From Gammaproteobacteria bacterium (GTDB taxonomy: Bacteria > Gemmatimonadota > Gemmatimonadetes > Longimicrobiales > Gaopeijiaceae): 64,000 bases of DNA. Below, one piece after another: positions 63,520 to 64,000 of the stretch; positions within the stretch are counted from its first letter, which is position 1; the number at the start of each line of letters is the position of its first letter. Under the pieces are notes generated by a model. That model had not been told where the DNA came from. It did not search any database and saw nothing but the letters and a program-made list of their open reading frames with translations. The position numbers and the translations under genes are program-made. The stretch spans positions 81,133-145,132 of the forward strand of contig JAPPMM010000038.1 of assembly GCA_028819075.1 (NCBI GenBank), in the 5' to 3' direction.

Positions 63520-63809
63520 TGTAGTGACACGGGCCGCATGCCGCCCGTTCCAGCGGGATCCGCTCCGCCCTTGGTGGGCGTCGCCTCCTCATCGTAGATG
63601 TCCAAAAGCGTGCCCGGCGTGAGCGGCTCGGGCTCGGCTTCCGCCTTGCCGTTCAGGTCCGGGGCGGCGAACCCGGCGGCGAATTCGTCCGCTTGCCGCT
63701 TCGCTCTCACCCATTCGCGGTGTCCAAGCGACCGGGTGAGCCTGCGCCCGTTCTCGCGCCACTCAATCTGGAAGTAGCCGATCTGCGCGTTTGAAACCTT
63801 GCGCAGGGC
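63520..63809 (-). pseudogene. Integrase relic with internal deletion and frameshift
   Basis: 63570-63776 matches codons 31-99 of the intact integrase (60536-60742) without length change: YFQIEWRENGRRLTRSLGHR against LYQIEWRENGRRLTRSLKHR. 63780-63809 matches the leader at 60864-60893. In the intact copy 121 bp separate these two blocks; here only 3 bp do, so the ribosome site, start codon and first 30 codons are deleted. After TPTK an extra C (CCCTTGG for CCTTGG) shifts the frame, and similarity fades near 63520. Core and catalytic domains are absent. It is a degenerate second copy. Confidence 0.85.
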
Positions 63810-63890
63810 TGGCGCGTCGTCCAGAGTTGGGCGCCCCGGTCGGCTTTGGCGCGGGCGCACCACGGGGGCGTTGGTTTCTCCGGCTTGTTG

Positions 63891-63960
63891 AGGAGCCAGA
63901 TGTGAGGAGCCAGATGTGAGGAGCCAGATGTGAGGAGCCAGATGTGAGGAGCCAGATGTG
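63891..63960. repeat. Five perfect 14-bp tandem repeats
   Basis: AGGAGCCAGATGTG occurs five times head to tail with no mismatch, beginning at 63891, 63905, 63919, 63933 and 63947. There are no spacers, so it is a minisatellite, not CRISPR. A longer frame through it encodes a meaningless repeated peptide. It lies just upstream of the integrase relic. Confidence 0.95.
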
Positions 63961-64000
63961 ATGGAATGGACGCCCCCTCCCGACAGCCTCACAATTCACC

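Noticed and set aside
63891..63960. CRISPR-like repeats
   Set aside because: Units are 14 bp and contiguous with no spacers; no cas genes are present.

Overview
This window comes from a high-GC bacterial chromosome, most likely a member of Gemmatimonadota. That placement is an inference from gene content, not from a marker gene. The pointers are many exported amidohydrolases and S9/M14/penicillin-acylase-type hydrolases with signal peptides or lipoboxes, TolB/YVTN/LVIVD propeller proteins, a DUF2723 membrane protein, and frequent GTG starts locked to the upstream stop by GTGA or ATGA overlaps. I saw no rRNA, convincing tRNA or CRISPR array.

Layout. 1-8.6 kb: a 5'-truncated TolB-propeller amidohydrolase, a His-rich small membrane protein, a YdeI-like protein, a Tat-exported GMC sugar dehydrogenase pair facing a Tat-exported sugar isomerase-like protein, a GYD protein and a 2-hydroxyacid dehydrogenase. 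8.9-12.6 kb: an M14 peptidase and ketopantoate reductase. 12.6-22.5 kb: a long leftward series (S9 peptidase, formyl-THF-hydrolase-like protein, rhodanese, DUF481 porin-like protein, LVIVD and YVTN propellers, DUF2723 protein) closed by an intrinsic terminator. 23.1-26.6 kb: a two-gene module of a RecQ-like helicase fused to a phosphoribosyltransferase and a divergent DprA, resembling genome-defence modules. 26.7-34.2 kb: amidase, beta-hydroxyacid dehydrogenase, penicillin acylase, epimerase and small exported proteins.

34.4-36.1 kb holds the most striking object: an organomercurial-lyase (MerB) homologue in which the position of the second catalytic cysteine is an in-frame TGA. The TGA is followed at the right distance by a SECIS-like hairpin, and the reading frame continues for 75 family-like residues to a stop that overlaps the start of the next gene by ATGA. 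I interpret this as a selenocysteine MerB translationally coupled to an S51 cyanophycinase-like lipoprotein.

36.1-46.4 kb carries amino-acid and carboxylate catabolism (class III aminotransferase plus MmsA; GlcD/GlcE followed by CcdA and a TlpA thioredoxin), an S9 peptidase and an MBL hydrolase. 46.5-49.7 kb: a free-methionine-sulfoxide-reductase-like GAF protein, an MscS channel and an orphan ABC binding lipoprotein. 50.0-53.0 kb: a BlaI/BlaR1 pair whose sensor has two unusual repeat arrays in place of a penicillin-binding domain. 53.4-58.4 kb: an SDR and a single-chain HyuA-HyuB hydantoinase/oxoprolinase. 58.4-64.0 kb is accessory DNA: a truncated DUF222-HNH gene, a tyrosine integrase, an outer-membrane barrel protein, a deleted second integrase copy and a 14-bp tandem repeat.
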